Source: Lutjanus erythropterus (lineage: Eukaryota; Chordata; Actinopteri; Lutjaniformes; Lutjanidae). Taken from it: a stretch of DNA of 64,000 nucleotides. The translations under genes and the position numbers were made by a program. Below the pieces are notes generated by a model. The model had not been told where the DNA came from. It saw only the letters and a list, made by a program, of their open reading frames with translations, and did not search any database. Positions 25,943-39,000 of the stretch are shown here, in pieces. The DNA lies in NCBI GenBank assembly GCA_020091685.1, contig CM034613.1:10448331-10512330 (forward strand). Direction: 5' to 3'. Every line of letters starts with the position of its first letter. Position 1 is the first letter of the stretch.

Positions 25943-27554
25943 TTGAGCATATTTTACCTTCAGTCTCACATCCATCATTCCATTTCTTTCCTGCTTTCTC
26001 TCTCTTTCTTTGCACATGATGCCAGTGGTGTGAAATCAGCTCATCCAACAGGCTCTTTCATTTTCCACAGCGTTAGTCACACTCTAGTTCCCACAGGGGA
26101 CGCTGCCTTCATTACTTTCACAATACAGAAGCAAGAAAAGTACTGATCGCTTTTGTTAAACTTAGTCGGGGTGTTTTATTCTCTGCAATGAGAAAAAAAG
26201 TGAAAACCTAAAGACTTAAAGGCCCACTTCACCCACACAAGTGTTTCCTGTTATTCTGATACTCTGTTCAATGAGGTTAAAGTTGGGCAAAATCACCAAA
26301 ACCAACCTGCCAATAGAAATGATCAAGGTGTAACTTGTCTGTACAGATGTAACAGGAAAGTTGTCAATCAAGTGTGTGTCTGTAAACACCCACACAGTCC
26401 TGAGAAGACAGGAAAAAATAAGTGGAAACACCTGTGTTGGTGTGAGTCTGTAGAGGATTTATAAATATATTCTGAATAGGTAGTTTATTTGTTCAACATA
26501 ATATTACAACATAAAATACAACTTTAAAGCTGCATTAAGTCTTTTTGTTGTTACTGTCATTGTGTAGCTGTTATTGTAATAAGCTGTTTTTATAATAAAC
26601 ATAATACTGACATGTTATTAACTTACGAAGTTTGCAAAGCTGCATATTTGCACATCCAGCAAAAATTGACCCAGTGCTAAGCCCTGCCCTCTTTAATTAC
26701 TGTTGCTACGCCTGTCGAGCTAGCTAATGTAAGCTAATGCTAATGCTTGAACTCCTTGAATCAGCTAAGAAGTCCGTCTCCAGCTGACTTTTTAATGTTT
26801 CTGTCTGACACATTTTTAAACAAGAACCACCCAAGAGTGTCTTTAATATGTAAAGTCACTTGATCTAACGTGAATGCTAACAGACTGAGGCTAAAGCTAT
26901 CTTACATCAAAGCAAACACTGGTCGGATGACAGAAATACACTCATTAACATCAGAAAAGGAAGCACAGGGATTAGATTAAATGCAGCAGACCTTGAGACC
27001 GTCACCCAGCTGAACCATGATCGCCCCAGGAAGAGAGCTGGGATAAGAGCTAAGCTAAACTCTGGAAATAAACCATGAGTTTGGCAAATGCAGTGATATC
27101 TAACACAGTTTGGCTGAAGGTAACATTTCTGCCTCTAGTCTTCTTCTTTTTGAGTCCACAGCAATCTCAAATGTCGTTCTGCCAATATACAGCTGATGGG
27201 GTTGGTTCTACCAGGTACTCTGGGCTACACCGGGGGGATTTTTACTTTGCTGCTTTACTTGGTCTCCAGACAGCATTTTATAACAGAGAACTGAAGCCGC
27301 TGTCGACTCAGACTCAGAGAGCAGCTGCAGCAGCAGGAGAAGAGATGTTTTGTTGCATCTGCATAGCAAATGACAGGGATTTTCTATGATTGGTTCAAGG
27401 AATTAATTGCGTAATTTTCAAAATAAATCTCCAAGCACAAACATGCCCAGTACAGGAAAGTTTGCAAGAACATAGGTGACAACATTTCTAATTTGGATTA
27501 AATCTGATTTCTAAAACTTTTTATATGCTTAGTATTATGTACATGAGACCCTAA
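25943..27554. other. non-coding, no confident feature
   Basis: A 104-codon frame at 27075-27389 has no recognisable domain and no splice context that argues for a gene. Nothing else is identified. Confidence 0.45.
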
Positions 27555-27780
27555 TTAGTTAGGTTAGGTTTGTCCTGTTGTTGAAACACAGCGGTGAAAC
27601 GTGGCGACTCCATGGAAGAGGACCTGTGCCTTCTGTAGATATAAACAGCTCATTCTAAGGTAATGAAAACACAGTTATTCTTATTTTCGGGTGATTATAC
27701 ATATACATATGAATATCGTCTTTAATTTCTGTCATATGTTCCCCATAGATCCCAGTAAATGTTTTGCACTGGACCCTTAA
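27555..27780. repeat. interspersed fish repeat fragment
   Basis: The wording AAACAGCTCATTCTAAGGTA, TTCGGGTGATTATACATATA and the end GCACTGGACCCTTAA corresponds to a widely dispersed teleost repeat. Only its terminal part is present. Confidence 0.6.
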
Positions 27781-28434
27781 TTCTTTAGTTCTCCATATCT
27801 TAAATTCAAAAGTCTCAAGCAGCCAGTTTCCAGAAATATATAACAAGCTCACCAAAGTTTGGCGGACCAGCAACACCAATATGCTCTTCAGGACAACTTT
27901 TGGCCCTTGTTTCCTTCAGGACTCTGTAGTTAAGAGAAACATTGGCTGAGCAGCACATAAATCAAGGCAAAAACCCATTTCTAAAACCTTTTTTGAGAGG
28001 GTAAAATTTCTCTCTGATTGCTTGTATTTCACCGCTCGGCGCGCCCAGAGCACCAATTGTTGTTCTGCTTATGGTGTTGACACATCAACTGTGCTTTAAT
28101 GGAATTTTTGACAGCAACGGGGAGGGGAATATAGAGACACACACACATGAAAACACACACTTACAAAAGAATCTGATGTGGAACAGAAAGTGTTTCATGC
28201 ACGCACTCAAATACACAGAGGAGTTATTTGGAAGAACCTCCTCCCTTTCCCTTTGTCCCTTCAATGCTGCGTGTCATAACTTTTAATCAAAGCAAAAATA
28301 AAAGTCGGTATCAGCTTTTGTTTTATTGGCAAAGACAAGGAGAGACAGAGAGAGATAGACTGAGACAGATACAAACTAACAGGCCTAAAATATTAATATG
28401 ACTACAGAACCACATTTGTCCTGCATACTTAGCC

Positions 28435-28945
28435 AACATACACTTGCCAGTTTATTAGGTACACCTTGCTCATTTTGCCTTCAAAAGTCAACAAGGTTCT
28501 GGAAACGTCCTTCACGGCCAATAACAACTGGCCATTCCTGCCATCACTAAAGCACATACCTTGTATTTAGAAATCCCCAGACAATCGCTTTTCATATTGT
28601 TTACACCAAGTGAACGAGAGAGTGTTGCATCGGAAATTGAGACTCATCTGACCAGCCAATGTTTTCCAGTCTTCTGTTGTCCAATTTTGTTCAGTAAATG
28701 GAAATTGTAGCCTCAGTTTCCTGGACTTAGCTGACAAGAGTGGCAGCCAGTTTGGTTTTCTGCTGCTGTAGTCCATCTGCTTCAAGCTTCGATGTGTTCA
28801 GAGATGCTAAAGCAGCAGTTTGTCTTGCCCGTGTCCACATGCCTGGATGCACCGAGTTGCTGCCACGTGATTGGGTGATTAGATATTTATATTAACAAGC
28901 ATTTTAAAAAGTGCACCCAATGAAGTTGCCACTGACTGTACAGCT
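28435..28945 (-). mobile_element. Tc1-like transposon remnant, internally deleted
   Basis: The left end ACACTTGCCAGTTTATTAGG followed by TACACCTTGC is a well-known end of a fish DNA transposon. The body is the antisense of a Tc1-like transposase gene (see the pseudogene at 28567-28785). The right part reads TGCTGCCACGTGATTGGGTG. Large portions of the gene are missing. Confidence 0.85.
28567..28785 (-). pseudogene. Tc1-like transposase fragment
   Basis: A 72-residue frame contains KQMDYSSRKP, LPLLSAKSRKLRLQF and QNWTTEDWK, the stretch that in Tc1-like transposases lies between the DNA-binding domain and the first catalytic Asp. The reading then departs from the family just where the WSDES block should be. 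It is a fragment of a cut-and-paste transposase, without a full catalytic triad, and cannot be active. Confidence 0.85.
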
Positions 28946-30834
28946 CTTCTTCCACTGTAGGAACTTAAGGCTGCAGCCATTTTCAGGGGTTTTACTTATT
29001 TGTCCATGTTCTGGGGATAAATTTCAAAAACACTCAGAGGATACCAAATGCGAGGAGGACTACAGCTAACATAACAGCAACCATTTTGCAGCTGCATCTC
29101 TATTGTCGGGCAAAGAAAGATGCCGAACTCCTCTTCGTATTTGAGAAGATGAGTGGGAGCTGGAGTCAGTGACTATAAAAAAAAAAGATTTCTCAGCACC
29201 TGAAAGAAAATGGGGACTCAACAAAGCCAAAAAGTGCAGAGAAACAATTTAACAGATGAAAGAAATAATAAGGATCACAATGTGTGGAATGGAACAAACT
29301 GTGCTGGACTTGCTGGGTGCCGTTTTAGGCCTTTAACAGGCCCCAGCAGAGCCACAGATTCAGTATTACGATGAGAAACAACACGAAAATCAATAACATT
29401 ACCAGCACCACTTCTTCCATTATCTGCTCCATAATCTCTTACGTCGCTGGTCTACCAAACACTGCATACAGATGCTATAGTTATGGTTGTGATGCACAAA
29501 GAAGCTGCTACAAAAAGCCCTACTATGTTCTTAGACACCCTGAGCTATAGTTTAAGTTCACAGTGAGTATTTGTGCGTCTGATTATGTTTACAGAGACAG
29601 GGAGAAAGAAAATCAAATGTCAAAGCAGGTTCATGCAGCAGTTTGTTTATGTCTGATCAGAAGTGAAGCAGAGAAACACAACAACCACTCGCTCCTAATG
29701 GACAAAATGCATCTCAAAAACAACTGATTTCTGATCTGCTTAAAGGCAAGTTTATACTTTAAAATGTAAGAGGATGTGAACAAATACACCTGCATGAAGA
29801 AAATATCATTTAAATTTAAGGCTGGGAGAAATATTTGGTTAAAGTCAGTGGAAAAATAATCTGCATTAATACAAGAAGGTGAAGCTGACCGTTGGTAGAA
29901 GATACCAACATCTAGCCTCTGTGGCTTTAGCTTGAATGTCCTCACTGCCCTTGTCTCAGCCTTAGATGTCAGTTCCTACAAACAGCCCTCCCCAACAATA
30001 CAAGCTCCCCAAGACACCTCAGTTTTTGTGGCAGGGTGACACATCACACCAATTTGTGACCGTAAACATCATTTATCAAGAGAGGAGAGCCATTACTCGG
30101 CCAATAGGTCACGCATCAGGAAAACATACAGAGCCACACCGAGCACTTGAACAGCAGTGCTGATGCTTTTGTGGTGATGACAGTCTAAAGAAAGACTTTA
30201 TCTTTACTCCTTGTTTCATCATCATGTCCCTGTCTTTCACTTTGTGAGTATCATAAAGCATTTGGATGCATAATAAACCCAACCGTAACGTTTCACATTA
30301 CAAGAGCTGGGTGGCAAAATTTCCTCAAACGCTGCACAAACAGCATTTACATTCACTTGAAGCAGAACTTGTTTTGGTCAATGAATAAATTATAGGATAA
30401 ATGTAGATGGAAATGCAACTGTTAAATAAATTATGATGATGACTGGGAGCAGGCGGCTTCACGAACGCATCCGACTAATTGTATAACAGCTTTTTAAAAA
30501 ATGTCTGAAATTCCTTCTAAAATGTTGCTCGCCCACAACAACCTCCAGAGGTGGTAAACATTCTGCTACGTGCATGAATTTCAAAGTGGTTGTACAGCCT
30601 TTAAGAGGTAGATTATCATAATTCAGTGAACATTCTTCTTTTCTCTCATAAAAACAAGCTGACATTTAAGCAATGAAAATTTAAAGTACGACAACAGATT
30701 ATTGAAATTTATATTTTCTTCAGTGTTCAGAAAGTGTCAGTCATATGGAAAACATAGCTCAGCTGTAATCTGTCTTCTGTGTCTTTGTCCAGAAGAGGGA
30801 CCATCCAGATTATTATCAGCGGTAACTTCAAAAG
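28946..30834. other. non-coding, no recognised feature
   Basis: No supported gene. Minus-strand frames of 104 and 68 codons (29631-29945, 30459-30665) lack any family signature. Confidence 0.45.
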
Positions 30835-31060
30835 CCAGCATCTGTGATGGTATCAGCATGTGTGGCGACTAAATGTCACGTCTGTGAAGGGCCCGTTAAT
30901 GCTGAAAAGTTTGCAGGTCTTAGAGCAACGCCAGACGACGTCTTTTTCAGACACGGCCCTGCTTATTTCAGCAAGACACATTCTGCACGTGTTACAGCAG
31001 CGTGACTTCATATTAAAGGAGTTCAGGTAGTAGGCTGAACTGCCCTCAGTCCAGACCAGT
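30835..31060 (+). mobile_element. Tc1-like transposon remnant E, sense
   Basis: CCAGCATCTGTGATGGTATC, GAAGGGCCCGTTAATGCTG and TTTTTCAGACACGGCCCTGC followed by TTATTTCAGCAAGACA are the sense version of the wording in remnants C, D and F. The fragment is central only, without termini. Confidence 0.8.
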
Positions 31061-34000
31061 CTCAAATTGAAAATGTGTGGTGCATAACAAGGCACAAGAC
31101 ACAACAACATACATATACAGCAATATACAGGAGAAGCAATAGAAAGGACAGGGCCCCCAAAAAACAAGACATTAGCTTTTCTTTAGAGTGTGTGAAAGTC
31201 TCAAGCTAGTGGAAACGATCCTGATTTGCGTTTTCTTTCTTGACATTTCTAAAGTCCGACTCTAATCTGTCTTCTGTCTCTTTCTATTTGCGGTTTAATT
31301 AATCTCATTTGACAGGAGGGTTCCCGTTTCATGTTCTCTTGATGCTTCTTCTCTTTGCGTTTCGTTCACTCTTACAGTGTGCTCAGCTGAGCGATACTGG
31401 CTGATAAAACATATGGGGGGTCTGTTTCTGATTAATAGCCAAGAGGCTTTTCAGGAAACATAATGAGTTTCTCCTGTGGAGGTGCAGGTGTAACGCACAG
31501 TTGAGCCATTCTACATTCCTGTTTGTGATTGTTTTTTTTCTTTTTGTACCAATAGTGCTGATAGCAATGAAAAATGCTCCATTTTCATTAACTCACTTAT
31601 CAACTCTGTGAGTGACGTTTTCCCATTTCTCTCTGTTCACGTCCCTCCTCCAACCATCCTTCATTTTTCCCCCCTTGGGCGTTAAAATACAAATTGCACA
31701 GTGAGACTCAAGCTATATGAACTTAAAGACACTAATTAAACATCAATATGTCTTTGTCAAAGTAACTGGAGGGCCACAGTTGAGGCAATTTTCAGTCTGT
31801 TTTATCTTGGTGGTAATGTTACTCCTCTCATTTCTCTGTGTTAAGGTATAGATTTGATTGCTTAAATTGTCATTTACATCTTAATCCTGACAGTGCATTT
31901 AGTCGATTGTATTACATTATTTTCAAACCCAGATGGAGTTCCTTCATTGTTATAGAAATGCAGATGTTCAGATTTCAATTTTCTTTAAGCAATTTATGGA
32001 CTTCTGGTCAATGCAGGCTTAAAAGCTGAGCTTCAATATTCATTATTGCCCTTGAAAACAGCAGTAGATAAAATAAATCTTGCCATAACTCTGCATTTGG
32101 ATGAAAATCTGAACAAAATATACTTAAAGTGCAAAGAAACAACAAGTAATTGATGCATCTAGGTTTAGATTTTGCGACAGTAGGATGCTTTTGTAATAAT
32201 ACTTTACTAACACTGTACTAATACTTTAGATATCTTAAGTGAGGGTAAGAGCTCTAATGGCCCTTTTCCTGGGTCCTAATTACCATGGTTGCTAAATAAT
32301 TAAGATAAGATCTGCAAGTTAAGCTCCAGTGATTTAAACCAGGAGAGAACGGATAAGCTATAACTTTCTAGACTCTCTGCCTCACTTCTTTTTCTCTGAA
32401 AATTTGACAGTAGTAAAAACCCCGTGTCACAGTAGTCCATTACTATTCTTCTTCTACACTGCCCTCTTCCACTGTGGGTGCAGTCACGTCCTCACATCCG
32501 TTCAGCTGTCTCTGTCTGTCTCTCCAGCTTTGTCATCACCATTTGTAGCCTTTTGAATCTTTGAGATCGACACTCTCTTGCTTTGTCTTTTCCCTTTATT
32601 GCTGTCTGTCTGTCTGTCTCTGCACGGCGCCTGACGGCTCGTCTTTTTGTCTTCATCTCCGTCTTTGTATATGGATGAGTGTGCGCTGCCTATAATCTCA
32701 AGTCTCTCGACTGATTTAAGGAACGTTCTGTTCTGCTCTCCATTGTGTCTCAGAGCGAACTCTCCGCGATCTGTTATCTGTCTGCTCAGTTTTACACGCT
32801 GCATTGTAATGCCTTCCACACATCACACACACACACTAACACAGAAACAATATGCACACATACCCAGAGATTCTTACAATCCTTCACAGCAGCTGACACA
32901 CACAGCATCTCTGACTTACACACACTGACCCATCCCCCTCTTTGCCTCTGACACACACACACACACACACAGATGGACAGATTATGTGGTATCACATTAG
33001 CAGTGCAGCTTTGTGTTAATGGCCTTTACATCATCCAGCAGAGAATAAACTTTTGCCTCTTTGACTCTTTAAACACAGTCAACCTTCTGTTTCTCTCTCG
33101 CTGTACATCTCTTACTCCTGCCGTGTCTCTGTGTCACTCACGTCTCTGTAGTCTCTGTATTTTTCCATTAAACTGCTGCACACGTTTGTTTCTGAATTTC
33201 TGCTGCTTTCCAGCTAAGATATAGATAAGATTCTTTGAAGTATGAGCGTGAATGAATTAATGAATCAGAAGTTTACCATTTTCTACTTTTTCGCTATTTT
33301 TTTATGTTAGGAAGAACCTGTGCAGTTCAGTTGCTCCAACTGTTGTGTCAAACAAAATGCAAAAAAATCTGAATACCTGATGAAAAACTACAATTGATTT
33401 ATATTTTTGATATATATTACACAGTATTTCATCACTCAGATGAATCAGAAATGAAAAAATTGTCAACAAATTTGCACAATAACCACTATGGCTCGCTGAT
33501 CAAAACTGATGAGTTGATGCTCGGTGAACTTGTCAAACTCTTCACAACTTTAAAACATCCTTTCATTATTTGAGCTGTCACTTGCAAAATGTGTCAGAAA
33601 TCTGTCAGAAATACATGTATATTCTGTAAATATCTGTGACATGTAATGTTTGTGATGGCAGATGAGCTGCTAGGTGACAGTAATGAACAATGGGGCTCAT
33701 TTTGTGGCATGAAACCTGCAAATGTGCATGCAAACATAAAAACAGGTGGATAGAAATGTACCTTGTTTGTCTGTTCTTGTCATTCTGTTTTTGTTTTTTG
33801 TTTTGCTCATTCTCTCATTTTTCTCCATGCCCTCCCTCTCCGTCTTTGACTGCATTTCAGTATTTCTCTTTATGTCTTTCTCCCTCTTTCAGTTTGATTT
33901 AGTGCACATATTCGTTGCCTATTTATTGAAAATATAGTTGCACAAATCAAAAAACTACTCTCCTTTTCTCATAGGCTACAACAAAAATGCTGTTGTTGAC

Positions 34001-34549
34001 TTTCCTCCACCGTTCTAATGAAAAGTTATGACACTGCAGCTCCAAGATTTGCTCATTTTGTCTCTTACTCACAATCCCTCCTCTCATTAACTCTGTTTCT
34101 CTCCCCTGTCTCTCATCTGAACATCTCTGTATTCAACCTGAAGTTTTATTCTACACCTTATTTTAATTTTTTTGATTAATAAGTGAGATGCAGAGATACT
34201 GAATTACCTGGAGGATAAAGCTGAAAAATAAGACAGTCTGAGGTTGTAAATAATCTGGCAACAACAACCAGTCTTTGGAGGCTATTGTAAACACACAAAT
34301 TGCCCAATTAAACTGCATGCAATCAAGTTTACTTGCAGTTATGTCCAGCTTACAAGCCTCTGAATACCTGTATACAGCATAGTGGGATCCAAGATGTTCC
34401 TGTAAAATTAGCCATTGATTTAGTATTTTTAAAGTATTTTTTCTTCAGTTTTTCTACTCTATCCTATATTTTTCTATCTTCTCGATATATTGTTTGCCAT
34501 TATTGTTTACAAGAGCAATTAAACTAATTATTAACAGTTTATTCGAAGA
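31061..34549. other. non-coding; one CA run at 32951-32971
   Basis: About 3.5 kb with no confident gene or transposon. Pyrimidine-rich stretches occur at 32460-32640 and 33770-33900. The purely non-repetitive blocks near 31380-31450 and 34255-34330 might be conserved non-coding DNA, on appearance only. Confidence 0.45.
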
Positions 34550-35140
34550 GGTGTGCATAAGACTGTCATGACACTGTCATAACATGTCATGAGACCTGTC
34601 ATAGTTCCTTATTAATGTTTATGACTGTGTTATTTAGCCAGTTGTGTCATTTTAAATGCAAAGTTGACTTTGTATGAGATGTCTTTGTGATGTTAACTTC
34701 ACATTATCAAACATAAGGAAACTGCACAGTTACCAGCAGCATACTTTAACAACAAGCAAACTAGCTAACCGCTAACTGCACATCAGCTAGCTCTGTAAGC
34801 TAAATCACCTTAGTACTGTACTCTACCTTCACACTGGCCTTATTACACTTAACAAGGAAAATATTCATGACACACTTATAATGGTCTCATGACAGCCAGT
34901 GTCAAACCAACCACACACGACGGTTTAATGTTACGTTAAAACATAAACCTGAACAGTTTCTTTAAGTCTGATAATGTCATGTTTTCATAACAAAGACATT
35001 GACAGATTATGTTGTCTGATTAATGTTAAGTCAAGTTGTCATAACACAGAAATCTCACACAAAATCAACTTTGAATGAAAAATGACATAACTGACCCTTC
35101 ATGACAACAGTCATAAACACTGATATAGACTCCTTTATGT
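34550..35140. mobile_element. foldback element built on a TGTCATGA-rich inverted repeat
   Basis: The left arm (34557-34690) contains GTCATGACACTGTCATAACA, TTATGACTGTGTTATTTAGC and GCAAAGTTGACTTTGTATGA. The right arm (about 35000-35135) is its imperfect reverse complement (ACACAAAATCAACTTTGAAT; ATGACATAACTGACCCTTC; AACAGTCATAAACACTGA). The spacer holds AAACATAAGG-type sequence. There is no coding capacity, so this is a MITE-like or foldback element. Confidence 0.8.
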
Positions 35141-37866
35141 TCAAAACTAGAAAGAAAGAAAGAAAAAATGTTTATCTATGGTTATGGAGCTAAAAATCAC
35201 TGTCTTTATTTTACATTACATTACTACATTAACATTACGTTGTTTGTGAGCTAGCTAAAAAGTTAAAGGAGCAACATATAGCAGTTGAACATGCAAAAAC
35301 AAGTACCGCAGTCCAAATAGTGAGTTGGAGCCATAGACTGTTTATTAAATAGGTTGAATCCCTTTTTATATTTACGATATATGGTTGCAGCGAGTTGTTT
35401 TGCCCCGCCCCCTCCTCCTCAGACTCAAAGCCCAGACAAGTTGCCTGCAGGCTGCAGGGACATTGCAAACGTTATACTTTGAAAATAACAAGTGAGGACA
35501 AGTCCTACACTGTAAGTTAATCTGTTCTTTACAAATATTAGTTATCTGTTGATGTAAAGCTAAGCCTGATATCCCGAAATTAAAAGCCCACTACTCCGAA
35601 AATACACACTCTTGAGTTTGAGTTCAGTGACTGCCTGCCATACAACATTAACACATTGCTCAATTTAACCGTTATAAACATCTACTCTTTGTAAAAGATT
35701 ACTCATGCTCATGTTTGACTCATAAAGGGACACTTCCTCATTCAGCGAACATTCTGCATTAATGTGAACTCTCATAAATGTGAAATGGGCAAATAAAAAG
35801 CGAGTATTTCAACTTAACATGTTTCCTTAATCTCTGGTGGCGTATCACGGTCATTTTATGATTTAGTGCAGTAACTATATTACAGATTTGTTTATCCTGT
35901 ACATCTTTCTACCTCATTTTATTCAGTTGTCTTCCTGCATCCACCCCCCTCACACTCCGCCCAGTTCATCCCTCGTGTTCCTGTAATGGCGCTCCATCTG
36001 TGCAGTCCATTAGGTGGCCTCACGGCTTAGTGACTGCGCTGATGAAAATGACCCCTCTGACAGAGCAACACAATCCAAACTCTGAACCTGCTCTTGTGGG
36101 CATTGCTTGCCACGGGGGCACTAAGTGTGCTTTTTATATTAGACCTGCATCAAATAGTGCCACACACCAGGGCACTTTCTGTACACAAGTATCACCCTCG
36201 AGGGCTTGTTAATGGTTGTACGATTTGAACATCCGGCAACAACATCGCACTTAAATCCCAACACAACACAACACTTAAATCCCTCGTGTCAGCGTGTCTC
36301 ATAATGTGTGTATTAACAGAAAACATACAGAAGATGCCTGAGATGAAACCACCACAGCTAAATATTTAAACTCAGTCATGATGCCAGTTTTATGTCCAGT
36401 TACTACACTTCTTCTGTCAGTCATGCTGCTTTTTTCATTTAAAGCACAATGTACGTAATTATTTATTTATTTGTCTGTTTTTTTTTCTCTATGCTATTAT
36501 CTGTTTGGGAGGTGGAGGGTAAGAGTAGTTTCAGAAGTTTCATTTCTGTTTTGTTATGCTCACTGTAATTTTTAGAGTTTAGTTAGTTTAGGTAGAATTT
36601 CAATAAGCAGTTAATTAAAAAAGCAATAATGTGAAAATTATGAAAGGTTATCTTTTGTAGCCTAACTTCAGACACAAATTAAATCAAAGAACAGGCTTGA
36701 AATCAATCATCATGGTTGTTACTGTGAACTTAAGTTTTAGAGCTAGATATGAAAAGATATGCACTTATATTCACAGTATAGTCCTATTTTTTGTAAAATG
36801 ATCTGCTTTATTTTACTGGTCAGTTATTCACACTGATGTCCTAATAATTTTCAAGACTTTAAGGTTTAAAGCTAAGACAAGTAATGTTCAGTTGGTACAT
36901 TCAGCATTAATTAGTTCTAATGGACAATTTTGAGAGTTTTTAAAGTTGTAATTGTAATTGCTGTGTGCAGTGTTTCGGTGTATTGGTAAATAATGAGATG
37001 CTAGACACTGGTCAGAGCCCAAAGAGAGCAAAATGTCTTCGCAGCAATACGCCTCTCGCCGGTCAAGTTCAGCGCAGACTGACATGTATAGTCTGGAAAT
37101 TAAGCAGTATGTCCGCTAGCGAACAGCAGAGGGCGCAATACCAAAGACTAATACAGTACTTCCAATAACAACAAGGGAAAACTTGGAAAAGAGGAGAAAA
37201 AGTGAGGCAAAATTAAAACATATTACAAAAGAAAACATTTCATAAGAGATAAAAATTACAGAAATGATTTCCTGTCATTTCTTCTATCTGTTAGACAATC
37301 ATGAGTAATCTTTTGGCACTGCCTTACATAATTTATTTGCTTTTATCTCTATTTTTGTGACATATTTATGTAGCGTGTTGTATTGTATTGCACTATATTG
37401 TTTTACTGAAGCACCATACAGATGACATCAGGCACTAATTTGTTATAACCTGCCCAGTAATTGCATATGAAAATTAGCCCAATCTACTGACTGAAGTGTA
37501 AACTCTACTGTGCACATGGTTCATAAATACTTTGCTGTTTGATTCAGTTTTTCCAGCTGTATCTCAAGATTTCTTGTTGCTACAAAGAGAGATAATTTAA
37601 GAATCGTCTAATCTAACCATTTGATGGTGGAGGGCGTCTGTTCAGTGTCAGAGTGCTGGTGTTGGATGAAAGAAACTGCAGATTAATGGTGCGCTCGGTT
37701 TGTGTTGCTGTTGTTGTTCCTGGTGTGTGGGTGTGTGTAGGAGCCACTGTGGTTTCAGGAGGTTTTCAGTCACTTTTAACCTCAGGTTTGATCTGAAATG
37801 TTTCACAAAAGAGCATCAAAAGTCAACGTCTCTTCTCTTTTTCTCTCCCTCCCTCTTTCTCTGTAG
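35141..37866. other. non-coding with possible conserved block at 35960-36210
   Basis: No gene supported. The segment 35960-36210 is non-repetitive with GC content higher than its surroundings and an open frame of 70 codons that I do not recognise. It may be a regulatory element or nothing. Confidence 0.4.
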
Positions 37867-38024
37867 GCAGACGGATGATGCTGATCCCTCGCTCCGGAGG
37901 TGTGGAGTGACAGATGACAGAGGGATTGATACGGCGGCAGAGAAAGACAGAAGGAAGGGTCACTGCCGGCGGTAATGGAAAACAGCGGCAAAGGTCAGGC
38001 ACATCGATCGTGAGGCGAGAAGAA
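37867..38024 (+). other. candidate non-coding 5' exon of htr2c
   Basis: A textbook acceptor (pyrimidine tract from about 37840, ending ctgtag at 37866) and a consensus donor gtaagt at 38025 bound 158 nt that are richer in CpG than their surroundings. The segment has no continuous reading frame but holds two short upstream ORFs, 37875-37910 (11 codons) and 37975-38013 (12 codons). It lies on the receptor strand about 7 kb upstream of the first coding exon, and mammalian HTR2C also has non-coding 5' exons, so a 5' UTR exon is the simplest reading. The link to the receptor is inference; it could be a chance pair of splice-like sites or belong to a lncRNA. Confidence 0.45.
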
Positions 38025-39000
38025 GTAAGTGACCAGATTTACTGATACTGGGATGACAGTGTTTCTCACTCGCTGCCTCTGCTGCTTTCTTTTCCTCTCA
38101 CTCTTTACACTTTTCTCTGTGGTGCTCACATCTATCAGTATTTTTCCTCTGTCACTGCCTCTCGATTCAGCATTTCTCTTTCTTCATCATTTTGTAAAAC
38201 ACACACAGTCTGTAAGCAACACAGATGCTCAAAGTGCTCAATATTTCTGACTCAAGGAGCTTTAAAGTTGTACTTGCAGTGCAGCACAACACTTCCTGTA
38301 AAGGCTTTGTGTCATTTCTCACAATGCTCTTGTCTTAGCTTTAAAGTTTGTGGTTGAAGAATAAATGCTGTAGCAGTAACAGCAGTAACAGTGACACAGC
38401 CTAAAGTCAGTTTATTCAACTTTTTCTGCTCAGAATTCTTGTTGTTTGTTGGTTCTTTCGGGCGTGAGAAGTGATGCATTTTACTTCTCTCAGGTTTAAC
38501 TGCGGTTCATTTGGAGTAATGCAACTAATTGGAACTTTCAACTGAAACGCCTCCTGAAGATCAGATCGTCACCAACCCCAACTTCAAAATCCAATATGGC
38601 TGCTTCACACATCAACAGTTAAAGCTGTATCTTAGCACTTGTGTCTCCTGAATCTGTCATACACAGCACTGTCTGTGGACGTGTTGTTTGAAAGTGAAAA
38701 ACCCACAGAATGTGTTGTTATAAAGCACAAAAAAGTTTTTCAGTTCAGTTCATCAAGATAAGCAGTAAGTGGTGCCAGTTTTCCAGTCTGAAAACCATCA
38801 TACCATTGGACAGTAAGAGGGTTTAATAAGATATAATTAAAAGAACGCCAGTTGCATCTAAAATGGTGAAAAACATGACATTTCTTTTTACTTTTACTCC
38901 TTACATTTTAACACAAATATCAGTACTTTTTTACTCATTACATTTACACACAAAGAATTCCTTGTTTCCATCAGTGTATATCATTAACAACAGACGCTAT
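38025..39000. other. non-coding (probable 5' intron)
   Basis: Begins with the gtaagt donor of the candidate 5' exon. Near 38870-38960 it carries wording (CTTTTTACTTTTACTCCTTA) of a dispersed fish repeat seen again at 39595-39720 and 57810-58000. Confidence 0.45.

Noticed and set aside
27075..27389. 104-codon frame with a hydrophobic start, possible secreted protein
   Set aside because: No family resemblance, no conserved cysteine pattern; sits in ordinary non-coding sequence.
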